Shown here: positions 49,430-62,711 of the stretch, one piece after another | How positions within the stretch are numbered: the first letter of the stretch is position 1 | How the letters are laid out: each line of letters starts with the position of its first letter | Assembly (NCBI GenBank): GCA_034766995.1 | Contig: CM068318.1 | Coordinates: 3,340,501 to 3,404,500 of the forward strand | DNA: 64,000 nt | From: Acanthacorydalis orientalis | Lineage: Eukaryota > Arthropoda > Insecta > Megaloptera > Corydalidae | Direction of reading: 5' to 3' | The notes under the pieces: generated by a model | What the model was told of the DNA's origin: nothing | The model's database searches: none | The model's input: only the letters and a program-made list of their open reading frames with translations | Program-made: the position numbers and the translations under genes

Positions 49430-49880
49430 GTCCGTTATTGTTAGCTGATCTTTTATTGAAAATGATCGATTTGCATACACAATAGAAAGAACAGAAGGCG
49501 TACGTCTGCACAAGTGCACAGAATCGGATGAAAGTTAAACGAACGCGTTTTTGATATTTAGCGCGACCGCAGATTTGAATTTATCAATTTATTTCAATCA
49601 AATGGATTTAATGAAAAAATATTTTCTGTGTACGAAATATTCATAACGCTCATCAAATTCAAAAGAATTGATGATGGAAATTGCGCATATTTTCATCTCT
49701 GTATTTTGCATAACAATGGGTTTGGTGTGAGGTGGATCCGTGCGAAGCTCACGGAAGACGCGGAAGAAAGATGTATGAGCGAGTGTACGACGTTCGCGGT
49801 GGTCTAACAGATAAAGGTTTATGTCTTCTAATAATGTTTCTCTGGCGAAGATTCGAACAGAATGCAGTTCGCGGTGTTAC
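49430..49880. promoter_or_regulatory. GC/CpG-richer noncoding island
   Basis: Contains GTACGTCTGCACAAGTGCAC, AACGAACGCG, TTAGCGCGACCGCAG, AGCTCACGGAAGACGCGG and ACGACGTTCGCGGTGG. Three overlapping + strand frames of 84, 86 and 76 codons start here. The first (49732-49986, beginning MDPCEAHGRRGRKMYERV) is polar then turns hydrophobic, and resembles nothing I know. A small exon cannot be ruled out, but no splice pair supports one. Confidence 0.3.
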
Positions 49881-50229
49881 TTTTTTATCGCTTTTCTTAT
49901 ATACTAGTAGAATTTTATTTAGTACCGAGTTATATTACAGAATGCATGTTTGTTTTCTTTCAAAAGTTACTGATTTATGGGTTTGAAGTTTGTACTGGTT
50001 TCTTAACTTACCCACCACACATTTTTATAATTGCTGGATTTTTTTATTATCTCTTACTACTTACTCGAGTTGTTCATTTCAGATTAAGTATTCTCGTGGC
50101 GCATTTCGTATACGTGAATTAATAGAATTCAAAATTAGTAGACATAAAAATATGATTTTATTAATTCGTGCACTCTTTCAATTATTTAACGAGTATACAG
50201 CATGGGAGGAATTTGATTAAATATAGTTT

Positions 50230-51800
50230 ATTTACTTTTCTTCATTATACATATTTGTTAATAAATGTCTTAAATAATAAACTACTTTATAAAGACTTCG
50301 TTTAGTTTTTCATGCATCTTCCAGTAAAGTTCTTTTACATAAAAATAACCAATATAAGAAGTAACTTTTGCTCTATCTTTTACGAATGGATGTTATAAAA
50401 ATAAGTAGTTTACTGATAGTACTATTCACACAATATAACGACAATATATGAAAGGAATAGTTGTTATTTTTGTTTCAAAATTAAATGACGTTCTAAACGC
50501 ACTGTTGTAGGCAATATGTTAGTGCTGATAGATAAATGTTAACAATTCAAAAAATAAGTCTTTAAATTTTACCATTGAAGTAGCAAATTTATTTTTTCAA
50601 TTCATCTACTTTTTACAAATTTTAAAACTGAATTATCTTTTATTTGATAATAAAAAATAGTGATTTTATTTATAAATATAAACAATATTTTAGTCAGAAA
50701 TTCATTGTCATCCAATGAAAAATTGAAATTAAATTTTCAATACTTTTGAATCATTTATTGAAATCTAAACCTTTGATCCCTTCAATGTTTATTATTTTAA
50801 AATATTTTCAAAGCAGTAAATGTAATAAAATAAGTAAATTAAAGAATATTTAAATAATAATTCAATTATTTATCGTTATTTAAATAAAAATAAAACTAAA
50901 AAGATGTTTAAAGTAGACAAAAAATATAAAAAGTAATTACTGCCGTCGTAAGTTCTAAATAAGATATGAATTAACGAATGTGTCTGCAGATAACGATTTA
51001 GTCATTGTTTACGAATGAACGGAGTGCGAAATTAATAAAATCGTGAAAGAGGGTGAAAAAATGTGAAAACTGAATTTAAAGTGATGATTAAAAGGGTGTC
51101 GGTTTACCGAAACAGCACAAAATGGTCATAACAGAAGTAATTGCGAGTATTCAGAAAGTACAGTTTTCCTCTTTAGCGATGAATTTTTTTGAATAAATCG
51201 ACTGGGTCAATTTGCTGCGATAGTTAACATCAGACAGACATTCTTTTTCTAAAAAAATAAAACAACTCTGTTTCAATGATACTTTTAAATTATACAATAT
51301 ATTTTTTCCCAAAACGAATAATTGAATAAAATTTATAAATTTTAGTACGATTCATCAAATGTAACAGTTCCAGCAATCGAACATAAAATTCAATTTAAAT
51401 ATTTATCTCGCAGTATTCTCACATATGTAACTGATACGTTTGAAAAGAATGTTATTATTTTACCACACGTAATTAAAAGTTGATATTCGAACCGAACGAA
51501 ATGAAAATGAGTCAAAAAAATCCACGTGTTATTTTAATAAATATTTTGAAACAATTTTTAGGGATGTTAGTTGGAACGAAATTTCAATACAACGAAATGA
51601 TATTTATTCACCCCACGGAAATTCCTCGTTACGGACATTTTTTAATGTTTTGATGGAATTTTTTGTACTTTCATAAAAATATTAAAGTAGAAATGTTACT
51701 GCTGATAAAAAATTCTACGAATACGAATTGTATTCGATATTTTTAAAGGTTACGCTTTCAATTATAACATTCAATAAAATGTAACTAGAGACAAATTATT
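50230..51800. other. AT-rich noncoding stretch
   Basis: Mostly plain AT-rich DNA with a slightly GC-richer part at about 50940-51240. No gene or repeat was recognised. Confidence 0.55.
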
Positions 51801-51810
51801 TTTCTCATGA

Positions 51811-51816
<6 letters not shown>

Positions 51817-51865
<49 letters not shown>
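51817..51865. repeat. Compound (TA)n(TG)n microsatellite
   Basis: About 14 TA units pass into about ten TG units. The 86-codon frame at 51807-52067 begins within the repeat and is not supported as a gene. Confidence 0.97.
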
Positions 51866-52627
51866 TCGTAAAATGGATCTTGGCAATACATGCAGCTGTT
51901 CTATTTTATTTTGCTCAGGGATATTTCTTCTAAGTTTTCCTCACCTCCGTTCAAACACACCACTCTCTATGTTTTCATTCTATCAAGGAGCTATTCTCTT
52001 CTCGTATCTTTCGCATTATACGCGAAAGTGTATTCATCAAAAGTTTGAAATCGCTTTAACACGATAAGAAGATACGGAGATATTTTTGTTTGAAAAAATT
52101 TGATTACGTTTCTGTAGAGATAGTCGTATCATTAGGTTTGTTAAGCTTGTAATTTTTAAATAAATATATTTAAGTTTTATTCATGTTCAATTCATTCGTT
52201 GAAATACTGTATTATTTAAAATATTATAGTAAAAGTGCTACGAGTGGAATTATACGTTTTGGTTCTATGCTGACTGATGAAAAAAGTCTAGTCGATTTTT
52301 TAGCTTTCTTTCGATTAATCAAAATAGGTTGTATTCTTCGATTAATTGTTTTAGTTAGTCCGTTAGATAGAAAATTATAAACGATTATTTCCTTATAATT
52401 TCATCAAAATTATAGGAATAATTTTTGAAGAATTATACATACGTTTGGAGTTTCTATGTTTTTTTTTCTAATAAGTAATAGTGCTATTTAAATAGTCAAC
52501 TTCAATTAATAACACTATGATATATAAAATGCTCTTGGAATTATTTTATAAAGAAATATAAGTGTATTTAATTTGAAAGTATGTTGTATTTAAAGTAGAT
52601 AGTTTTTTTTTGAGACGTTGAATTTAA

Positions 52628-52630
<3 letters not shown>

Positions 52631-52695
<65 letters not shown>
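52631..52695. repeat. (AT)n microsatellite
   Basis: About 32 uninterrupted AT units. Confidence 0.97.
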
Positions 52696-52699
<4 letters not shown>

Positions 52700-52799
52700 A
52701 GAATGGTACAAGAGTTCCGTACGGTACAGTTGATAGTAAAAGTTGATTTGCAATTACAAATATGTATCAAGATACACGAAAATAAACTGAATCCATGAT

Positions 52800-53130
52800 A
52801 TATTCAGCCATAAATATCGTTTTTTCTTCCTTTCAAACTCCATTACGAAAAGCTCCGATAAAATATTATAGGAGGACAGAAGCTGCATTACTTAAAAGAT
52901 AAAGTAAAAACAACATCATCCTTAGATTACACACGACTTAGAACGAAAAAAAAAACGGTCGAATTGATAGAAACAAGAATGAAAAATATGCGAGTCATAT
53001 ATAAACGAAAACATTTTTGGCTATGGCACGGTAGCAGAACGGAGAGTTGCCGACAAGAGCGCTATCGCGCCTGCAAGAATAAAACGAGGTCGGCTCGTGT
53101 ACGTACGTACGTATGTATGTATGTGCGTCT
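52800..53130. promoter_or_regulatory. GC/CpG-richer noncoding island
   Basis: Contains GGCACGGTAGCAGAACGG, GCCGACAAGAGCGC, TATCGCGCCTGC and CGAGGTCGGCTCGTG ahead of an ACGT/ATGT repeat. An 85-codon + frame at 52964-53221 spans it; I do not recognise its product. Confidence 0.25.
53098..53124. repeat. (GTAC)n(GTAT)n tetranucleotide repeat
   Basis: GTACGTACGTACG passes into TATGTATGTATG. The first part is self-complementary. Confidence 0.9.
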
Positions 53131-53286
53131 CACTATAGAGTGTCTTCATAAAATGTGTGAATATTTAATCTTCTCTTTATGTACTTTTTTAACGCTTCGA
53201 AAATTGAATATTGACATTTAATTTAATACTTTTTTTACGTTCTTACATACATTAAAAGGAGTCTTTTCTATAGCAGAGGGTGCCTG

Positions 53287-53289
<3 letters not shown>

Positions 53290-53321
<32 letters not shown>
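53290..53321. repeat. (TA)n microsatellite
   Basis: About 15 uninterrupted TA units. Confidence 0.95.
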
Positions 53322-53322
<1 letters not shown>

Positions 53323-53869
53323 GTATATGTATTCAAATCGGTCGATGAATCTTATTTCAAACATAAACCTAAATAAAAAGAAGATTTAGTTTTTATTTCC
53401 CCAAATATGATCGTTTTTATATTTCTTATAAATAAGGATTTAATTACTGTTTGTAATTCAAAGACAATTAGTTATTAGGACGTTTACTAAGACGTTTTAC
53501 TTTCATTTTCAACGAGAAAAATTTAAAATTAAAAACAGGTTTAAACATAAAGAATGTCTGATGTTAGGTTTCAGATTTCTTCACTTTCTCTGAATAAAAG
53601 ATAAATAATTTTTGTTTGTTAAAAAATTTTAATGGCCAATTAATTTTTAAAATTGAATATTTCATTCTCTTCGAAAACTGTAAAAAAGTTCCTAATTGAA
53701 GAATTTCTGTAGTCGATAAAGACGTATCATTTTTAGGGTTCTAATTTACAGAAAAATCTGTATCAATCAAAAATAATTAAACAACAATTATTGAATATAT
53801 TCAGCTATAATGATTGCAATTATATTTAAAAGATATTTCTAGAACTGTGACAATTCCAAGACCAAATTT

Positions 53870-54040
53870 TTCGTTAATCTCACAAACGTTTTTTTACAAT
53901 CTACATAATTTTTCTCTGCTTGAGTACTCTGAGAATGATAATGCATATAACAAAACAATTAAAAATCATTAATAATTATTTATTGTACATTTTAGATTGG
54001 AAAAAGGTGTAAATGATTTGTAAAGGAAGTAAAAAAGTAT
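53870..54040 (-). mobile_element. Partial copy of dispersed inverted-repeat element
   Basis: On the minus strand it reads TTACAAATCATTTACACC, AATGTACAATAAATAATTA, TTGTTTTGTTATATGCATTA and TCATTCTCAGAG, which follows the left arm and core of the family. The + strand start (AATCTCACAAACG) may be the remnant of the other arm. Confidence 0.4.
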
Positions 54041-54049
54041 TTGAAAAAT

Positions 54050-56450
54050 AACTTAAAGAGACACAAAAGACATTTTTTTATCTATTTTCAAACTGAACGA
54101 TTGAAAAATTAAACAGGCATTTATTTATAAATAATGTTCTTGGCTAGATATTTATTTACTGTTAAAAGAAAAAATATTCACCTTTTCTGTATTACATCTG
54201 CTTCGAAAAAATGTTTATTTCTGAGAAAAATTAATTTTAATTTAATTTAATTTTAATATTAACATTTTAATAGAAAACAAAAAAAACATTTTTAAATTGC
54301 TAATGACAAACTCAACTTATATCTGAAATGAAATAAAAAATTATAAATTCAGTAATACAGAAACATATCATATAAATAAATATATTAATAATAATCTAGT
54401 ATCAAGTCCTAATATAAAAAGCATTAGTATACAATTTTATAAACATGTCGTTGAAATACAGTAATATTATTAATTTTTAAAATTAAGGACATTAAACGTG
54501 AAATATGACAGTTTTAGCTGTTTTAATAAACGTATAAAAGTATGAAAGCCAGTTTATTTTTAAAAATCCAAGAAGGAAACAAATTCAATCAGAGTTATAA
54601 GAGAATGTTAGATATTTATAGAATATGAAAAGGCGAAATAATAAATATTGAACAAGTAGAATTGACGTTTGATTGATGAAGGGAAAAGGTCAAACACGGT
54701 TAGAATTTTTCAAACAATCGTGTTTGGGAATATTTTTTGTATTTTGTTTATTGTTTCATGGAAACATTTTCAAATTAATCACTTCTGTTAAAATGTTATA
54801 AGTATTTTATTAATAAAATTAATTAATGTATTCTATAAGGAAATCATATTGCTTTTTTGTAGTAATATTTAAGCAGACTGGAGGATTAATGTAAAATTCA
54901 AGCTATAGGAGAAGAATTATATTCATTGTTGTTTACATTTATTTTTGAAACGGAAAATGTTGTTTCTTATCTTTCATTATAAGAAATAAATATAATTTTA
55001 ATTTTATTGAAATCTGTTTACATACATTTTAACATTCTGTATAGGTATAGATTTTCTTATATATAAGTATTATTGTAAAATATTTCATACCTATTACCGT
55101 GTGTACAGTTCATTTAAAAAAATTACATTTAATATTCAATTTATTTACAATGATTTTGTTCTGAGCTCATAGATATTTCATCTATACATTATTTTTACAT
55201 TTTCATTTCTCTGAAAGTATATTCTACATTGACGAAAGTGAATTTCTTAGAATTGTCAAAACAAGTTAGCTATTAAATGTTTTAATGACATTTTCAAATG
55301 AAAAAAATATTTTTTAAACGTTTATCTATTTTTAAAAATTCAAAATTATCGACCACATATTTGTTCCGAGCAGTTTTTCCTCTGATAATTATATTTTTTT
55401 ATGAGAAAGTTTCATTCGAGAACGAAATTAAATTTATATTTACTTCAATAATCGTATCCTTGAATATAAGTTTGTCTTTGATATCAGACGGAAGTATAAA
55501 TGTAATTTTCTCAGTTTGGTATAAAATATGTAAACTGGAGAAGCATCACAAGTCTAATATATGACTACTGAGTTAATAAGTCAAACAAAGCGAATAACTT
55601 AGTGAGATAAAGCAATTATTCGTTTAAGTAAAATTTATCGTATAATTTTACGTTTTTGATTAAAGTTTTAAATGTTTCAATTCAGTACGTAATCTTCATT
55701 TGTACGAGTTTTACCGACGGTCTTATGTTAATTATTTTCAAATCAAAAAATAAATTAACGTTGACGATGTGCTTAGCTTGCAATATACGTATTTAATTGA
55801 TTTTTAGATCAATTAATAATAATATAGATAGAACTTAGTTTGTTTTCGAAAACGAATTGTTTTCTCATTCCATAAATCAAAACATTTTTTATGATCAAAA
55901 CTGTCAATAAGTGGGGTTAATCATTTTTAACTGTTTCCTGTGAGTAGTTATATAACGATGTCATTACCATCACAGCGATACGGGACAGAAAAATCTGAGT
56001 CGAGAAAGTAATTCATTTGATAAACGAAATCTAATGCAAGAACTTAATTTGTTTATTATTATAGAGATGTTTTCCCTGTATTGATGAACATTTTTTATTT
56101 AACTTTCTTATAGTAGCTGTAATAATTCAATTAGATTTTTTTGATAATCATGTTTAGACTTTTTGTCAATTCTTTAATTTGTATAATAATTTTTAATTGG
56201 TCTTCTTTTTAATGGAAATTCTTATGTATCTGATATTCAAATCGATTAACTTTCTATCAACTTTTTAAATATACCATTTAGTTATATTTTATTTCTATTC
56301 ATTTTGAAGAGATGTTTCATACTTATTTTGAATTTTTGTCAACCATTTTCTAAACCAAAGTGATGACATTTTCTATTCAGCATTAAAATGAATATCGACT
56401 ATGTAAATTTCTAAAAAAAAAACATTTCCGCACCACTCTATATCCAAGCA
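54050..56450. other. AT-rich noncoding stretch
   Basis: No gene-like feature. The 88-codon + frame at 55298-55564 is Ile/Phe/Lys/Ser-rich and looks like chance translation. Confidence 0.6.
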
Positions 56451-56469
56451 TTTTTTTTTGCAAGTGTAT

Positions 56470-56720
56470 GTGCATGCATAGAGCGTGATAGCATCTAAAT
56501 ACGTCTGAGCCTCCAGAGGGCACTACGGACAGCGCTGCTTGACCGTCCGACGATGAGGATTGCCTTTACCGACGGGGAGGTCTGCAGCGGCGCCTTTGCC
56601 GACGGACGTCTTCTATGTATGAAGCCATTTATTTTTATGTCTTCAACGCGCCGCATCATCTGATACGTGGAATCAAACATTTACGTCTAAAATGCCGCCT
56701 GGGGCGTTAGTTGGACTTTT
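56470..56720. promoter_or_regulatory. Strongly GC-rich noncoding island with internal repeat
   Basis: Probably the most GC-rich short block of the window (CCTCCAGAGGGCACTACGG, CAGCGCTGCTTGACCGTCCG, GCAGCGGCGCC). GCCTTTACCGACGG at 56562-56575 and GCCTTTGCCGACGG at 56592-56605 form a near-identical pair 30 bp apart. A 61-codon minus frame (56495-56680) reads through the pair as PSAKAPLQTSPSVKAI. A coding exon of an unknown gene on the minus strand is possible, but a regulatory element or insulator-type site is equally plausible. Confidence 0.35.
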
Positions 56721-56999
56721 AAATTACATCCATGTGAGGCTGTGTATGTCTGTGTTTGTTTTGATGGCATCACATTTTGTTTATTTTGCTTCATTGTTGT
56801 TATATACAGTTTTGTTCTCGAGTCGTTCTTATTCGAAATATGAATCATAAAACTGATACAAATAGAGAATGTTAAAGCGTCGAACATGAAATATCTATCG
56901 GATTGAATTCGAAAATAAATGCTATATAAAAAAAAATAAGTGAAATTCATTTTCGAGTTGAAAGCGATACGGTTTTTTTCTAAATACAAAAAATACAGT

Positions 57000-57390
57000 T
57001 TATCGATTCGACTGTATCTTTACTAAAGTAGATAAAAAATATGATATTATTCCATAGCGGCTATAAATATTAAAATATCGAACTGTATTGATAAGTAAAT
57101 TTCCAATACTGCCTACGAATATATACAGATGTTATTCATGTGAATAGAAAGTACACGTTCAGGTGTTTTTACGAGCTGATCGGCGAACAAATAACCTGAT
57201 TATTTGACACGAGAGAATTCAACAATGGTCAAATTTGAAACGAAATTGATATTCGTGTCATATGGCAATAACATCATCATGTACTATGATTATGTGATTG
57301 CGTTCATGTAAACCCATATACAAGTATAGAAGAGAAAAAGAAGTGTACGCAGTCAGAGGTGGATTTATGAATTATCTGCACTAGCATTGA
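57000..57390. other. Mildly GC-richer noncoding stretch
   Basis: Scattered CG steps (CGAGCTGATCGGCG) and no coding frame. Nothing specific was recognised. Confidence 0.4.
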
Positions 57391-58261
57391 CATTTAAATA
57401 TATAAAAAAATAATAACGGGGACTGTTATTTATGCAAGTTAATTTATAGAAAATTTAATTGAAAAATAAAAATGAATGTATTGCTTTTCCTTCTGTCAAA
57501 TATCCGAAATTTTAAAAATATTAAACGGATAATCAGTTTTATTTAAATTAAAATTTAAGAAAATCAATTCAAAATACATTCAAATAGCCGTATAAAAAGA
57601 TATTCCTTTAATTTTATATTTAAAAAAACCAACAACCATCTCTACTCAATTATAATTCAAACACCTTCCAATAAATATTATTCATGTTAATTACTACAGC
57701 ATATAATTTTCATTCTCCTATGAATTTTTGATAGGTGACACGTTCGCTGTCATCAGAAACTCGATAAGTGCACGCTTCTTTAACCACATCGACAATCTGC
57801 TACAGCACAGTCTGCCATGTTCATTAAAGTAACACTTATACCTTTCGTTGTATAATCATGAAACTTTATACATAAGGTTGGGAAGAACTGACACATTGAC
57901 ATCACTTTATTTCGTGTAGCTATTTAGGTTTATTTTAAGGACGATAGAGCAGTTTCGTCACGCCTGTTGTCTCTAGTGGTTTACTTTTATCGGTAATAAC
58001 TTATTTAATTTTTTTTTTAATTGGTAAGATTTAGTGAAATGAAATTTATAAAATGGTAAATGTATGTTAATCAAAACTGTTTCGTTCTTTGACTGAAAGA
58101 ACAGTACAAGTTTTTTTTTAATTGAAAGTTTATTTTATTTCCATTAACACTTATGACTGTCTACTGTCTAATTTGTTAAATTTGCTTGACAATGTGTTTG
58201 TCTTTAGAATCAAAGAACGTCTAGAGAGGTTTTTGGATACCTTCAGTTGAGATAAACTTCA

Positions 58262-58375
58262 CTTTGCAAATGAATTCTTTTTTTCAATTTTTTACCAGAA
58301 AAAATTATGGTTTGTGGAGTGAAAAAAGAATTTATTTGTGAAAGTGAATTAGTGGCAGTGTCAATTGTATTGTAC
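58262..58375 (+). mobile_element. Short foldback copy of dispersed inverted-repeat element
   Basis: CACTTTGCAAATGAATTC with a T run at 58260-58290 is mirrored by GAAAAAAGAATTTATTTGTG and AAAGTGAATTAGTGGCAG at about 58320-58360. The arms are nearly perfect inverted repeats with a loop of roughly 40 nt. The outer GTGTCAATTGTATTG matches the flank of the 30085 copy (GTGTCAGAACGGTATTG). The internal region is deleted. Confidence 0.65.
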
Positions 58376-58839
58376 TAACTTAATTTCATTTAAAAATCTT
58401 TGTATAGTTCTGAGTAGGAGATAACCTGATGATAGAATAACTTAAGAGTAAGGTGGATAATCCAGTATTCTCAGCTGAATTTATTAAACTACTTCAGTAT
58501 TCTTTATTGTATAGGATCGAACATTGTCATTATGAAATGTGGTTCATTACACTGGATTATTGTACACTGCTCTCTTTTTAACCACTGTAATCAAAGGTGC
58601 AAAAACGATTATTTTTTGCCGAGAGAAATTAGTAGAGCATGTGGAAATGCATTTAGTTTGTTTTTACCTTTTTAAATTTCTTTCTAAAATTCTATTTTCT
58701 TTTTTAATTTTTTTATGCTTCTTTATCTCTAATTAGTTTTTATAATAGAACAGAGAAAGTATGCTTCATTTTCGTAAAATAGTGATGTAAAGTATAATTA
58801 CGTTATTGTTTAATATAGAACTCTCTTTTTATTATTGCA

Positions 58840-59640
58840 AGTAGTTCGTATATAAATCTCCCGCCTATATTTCATGCGATTTAAATCGGATGAAATAAAC
58901 TGATAACTTCACTTATAAACATAGCTCGTTGCCTTAATGTCTCGAACGAACTTGTTGACAACACTTTTCTGGCGTTTTCTTGTATGGCAGTAGCTGTTTC
59001 TTTGACGTCGCTGCACTTTTCCACTGAAACAGAGACAGACTGTACGATTTCACCCCTGTCTCGGCTGCTTATTTAAATTTTCCATTCGTTTCCGAGCATG
59101 TCGTGTTAATGCGACATAAAAATTGTTAACAGCATAAACATTAATTATTTTATCAGAACAAGAGCATGATAAGTCCGCAGTGTAACGTTGTAATGTTGCA
59201 TCTCGCTTCGACGTCACGTCGAAAATTCCAACTTGACGGTTTGCTTACACCACCACGTGCGATACGAGTCAACACTGCTATTATTGTTTCATAATAATCA
59301 TTTTAGTAACAGAGTGCGCCCATTCTGCGTTACAAATGAAGCTATTAAAGCAACAAATAACGACGTTATTATGACGAACACTTATCCAGCGCCTGAACGG
59401 GGGGTTGCGCTCTTGTTTAATTTAATGGTATCAATTTACGTATATATCGTTCCCTAATCGAGCGCGGCTCTAATAATTGAGATTTGGATATTTGTGCATG
59501 TAATCAACCGACTTGAAAATATGGCCGACGAGTTTTTTTTTATAAGCTGACGGTCGCGTGCGCGTTAATGCTTTTTTTGTACTCTTTGTTTTGTAATTAT
59601 ATCTGGTTAAATTATTAATTTGCGGGAAGAAACGGCTAAT
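58840..59640. promoter_or_regulatory. Long GC/CpG-richer noncoding island, candidate regulatory region
   Basis: The longest island in the window, with many CpG motifs (CTCGAACGAACTTG, TTCTGGCGTTTTC, TTTGACGTCGCTGC, TGTCTCGGCTGC, GCTTCGACGTCACGTCG, CACCACGTGCGATACG, TCGAGCGCGGCTC, GACGGTCGCGTGCGCG). TGACGTC/GACGTCA motifs near 59000 and 59213 match CRE-type sites and CACGTG near 59254 is an E-box. No frame above 74 codons. Best read as an enhancer cluster or undetected promoter; this is inference. Confidence 0.35.
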
Positions 59641-59711
59641 GTGGTGTTTAATTGACGTATTAGTATATGTACAATTATTTTGTCGTTTCCTGCGTTCAAT
59701 ATTTATATTTA

Positions 59712-59714
<3 letters not shown>

Positions 59715-59768
<54 letters not shown>
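59715..59768. repeat. Compound (AT)n(GT)n microsatellite
   Basis: About 16 AT units pass into about 11 GT units. Confidence 0.97.
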
Positions 59769-60709
59769 ATCACAATATATTCAATCATTTTTATACAAGC
59801 CATATTTGAATCATTTGTGCTATAAAAATTCAATTGTGTTTTAATTAACATATTTTATTTTATAAAATATTAAATATTATGACATTTACATCAAAGATTT
59901 TTTTCCTGCATACTTCATTATATTTCATACAGTCTGAGGTAGTAATAGAGTTCATTTATTTGTAGGTGAGAAGCTACAATTTAATTGGATTGATCTTGCT
60001 TTATGATTATTCAATTCTGAACTATCGATTTAACTGTACAGGTAAGAGAAAACTGTAAAAGTACAGGTCATTACATCCAGGATCTTAAACTTGAAATTAA
60101 TTTCAACTCTTGATTCTCAAATAATTCCTTTCTCATCCGCCTTAAAGAGACTAGAATTAAATTAGGGGTTATGCGATAATTTTATTTCGAAAAGAGTCTC
60201 TGGATAGAAAGGAATTATTAAAGGAGGACTGGACTGTTTTTATTCGAAGAAGGAGTATTATTTATATTTCAATTAAACAATTCTGTATAATGTGGAACTA
60301 TAATTAATATACATCTCAAAGACCAGTACTTCATTATTCGTTTTTATCGAATATAAATAACAAATGTACTCTGTAGGGATACAAAAACGATTTGTAATTA
60401 ATAAAACTCTGATATCATTTAATAACTATTCATCAATATAGATATGTATGTAAGAGTGGAGAGAAATTTGCGTAGCAAGGGAATTCTATCGATTTGCGTT
60501 TGCCTGTATGTTCGTATTATGTTTGTGATTACTTTAACGTATAAATGAAAGCGTACAAACTGATCGGATTTTAATCAAATTTAGTATGTAAATTTATCTG
60601 AATATTCGAGGCGTTGATTGATTTTTAATACATATTTGTCAACGAGAAACGTACATTGCTGTATGTGACTGCTATTGTATATGAAAATGGAGTCAGACAA
60701 GGTGACAAT

Positions 60710-60711
<2 letters not shown>

Positions 60712-60774
<63 letters not shown>

Positions 60775-60824
60775 GCATTTTTACAGAAACACACACACAA
60801 ATATATATATATATATATATATAT
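60712..60824. repeat. Compound (AT)n ... (AC)n(AT)n microsatellite
   Basis: About 30 AT units (60712-60771), a 16-bp spacer, (AC)n at 60788-60799 and about 12 AT units to 60824. The minus-strand frames here (88 and 69 codons) are repeat translations. Confidence 0.97.
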
Positions 60825-61129
60825 CGTTGTCTGATCAACAATTTCAAGACTAATTCTGTAAAATGCGACGTCGTAAATGTCGCAAAATGTTCGGTGACTC
60901 ATCTAGATAAAGTAACTCATAAATCACTCGTTTATATATAGTTCGTTTTAAATAGACGTGTCGAGTAGAATGCTTTCATATGTTTTACCCTTTTTAAAAA
61001 CGAATTGTCTTGCTTCTGACCACTGTGTTTTAATATAGAATCTAGTTTTAGGACATGTAAGACTTTATTATAAAATAAGTATCCCTGTTCGAAAAAAATA
61101 TGAATGTAAATATTAAAGTACATATTTTA

Positions 61130-62550
61130 ACCTTTTCAAGTCTCACAAGTATACTTTTATTAAAATAACGTAAATAAATTTTGTATTTTTTGAAGACAAG
61201 AGGTTATAATGAAATGAGCTTTGTCAAGAATTTGAATTCAGCTACAAAACTTTATTTTTTAATTATCAATATGAAAAAGATTGCTGTTATTAAATTTAAG
61301 TTTTTTTTTGCGAGTAAAATGATATTTTATGTATTCATTCGGTCTGGAGACGATGTCGGAATGTGCAAAAGTTATAATTAAAAAATATCCAAAATTAATT
61401 GTTGAACATATTTGATTAAAACAAATTTATTAAAACATTTGATTAAAATAGTTTGTGTAGCGACAAAAAAATCATCTCTGAAACTAATTACAAGTTTGTA
61501 AAAAATTGTTATAAAAACTGGAAATTTTTGGAAAGTGGAAACGAGCGATTTTTATTTATAGAAAGATATAATTTTTTAATTTCTAAATGAAATTAAATTT
61601 TACAAATGAGATACTCAAAAACCTCAGATAAAAGCGTACGTCTAGATAAAAGTAGATAAGTGATTTCAAAACAGTCATTAAGGTAGTCTCAATGATGACT
61701 GTTAGAAAAGAAATCTTCTCGATTAGTATCCCATATGGAATAATGCAGGAGAAAATGGTCGTTGACAGAAACAGATAGGAAATTCATGAAAGAGCTTTCG
61801 CACAGTTTAGATCAATAGAGTCTGGAGTTGTTAATTGCATGTGTATATATATATATATATATACGATTTCCTATAAAATACAATCATATAAACGTCTCAA
61901 TTATCACAAAATACAATATATTGTTGGGCGTATCAATAATTCACACCGCGTAAAAGTATAATCTCTCCTATCAAACCCGTAAATACTGAATCCATATATA
62001 AGGTAAAACCGTACGTTTAATACAATCAACTTGAAATTCTATTCCCGTTCGGACTATACGAATCAATAGCGAAAAATATTGTCTGACTTGGAAAAAAATT
62101 CATATTTCTGTTGATATTCGCGGAGAAATGTGTAACGAAACGACTTCAGTATTCATTTTCGAGCCTTAAAAGATGCTGTATATGAAATTATGAATTGGTA
62201 TTGTGTACTCAATTTTATTTGTCGTTTAGGTCAGTATCTGTGTAAACGTTCCTGAATGTTTTATAAAAAATACATTTTTTTTATAAAATGTACATAAATA
62301 TTGGCTGGGAAAAATAAAGAAATAGGAACAATTGATTTATTAAATTTATGTTTTATTTGGTACATATTTTGATAAAATTTATGTATGTAATGAATTTCAA
62401 CTAAATTTTGTTTAGTAGTTTCAGTTAATTTAATTATAATATTTAAATTATTTTCAGTAGTTCAATAAATTAAATTAAACCCTTGAATTTAATTTACATA
62501 AAATTGCAAATATTTTCATCGAATCAACAGAAATTTTGCATCATTTATAT
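61130..62550. other. AT-rich noncoding stretch
   Basis: A short (TA)n lies at about 61844-61862. A slightly CpG-richer part at about 61920-62170 has no frame. Nothing else was recognised. Confidence 0.55.
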
Positions 62551-62554
62551 ACTC

Positions 62555-62555
<1 letters not shown>

Positions 62556-62623
<68 letters not shown>
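62556..62623. repeat. (AT)n microsatellite
   Basis: About 34 uninterrupted AT units, among the longest pure arrays in the window. Confidence 0.97.
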
Positions 62624-62628
<5 letters not shown>

Positions 62629-62711
62629 CACCAAATTTGTAATTTTTCTTGTAGTTTTACTATTAAATAATAATTCATAAAGAAGTAACTGATCAACTTT
62701 TTGATATTGTG

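Noticed and set aside
56687..56989. 100-codon minus-strand frame
   Set aside because: No recognisable domain and no splice or promoter context; length is within chance expectation.
59931..60045. let-7-like seed TGAGGTAGTA and an ACTGTACAG downstream
   Set aside because: Only the first ten bases match let-7. The rest of the mature sequence is absent and the downstream segment does not pair into a miRNA-type hairpin. let-7 is nearly invariant in animals, so a match this poor is most likely chance.
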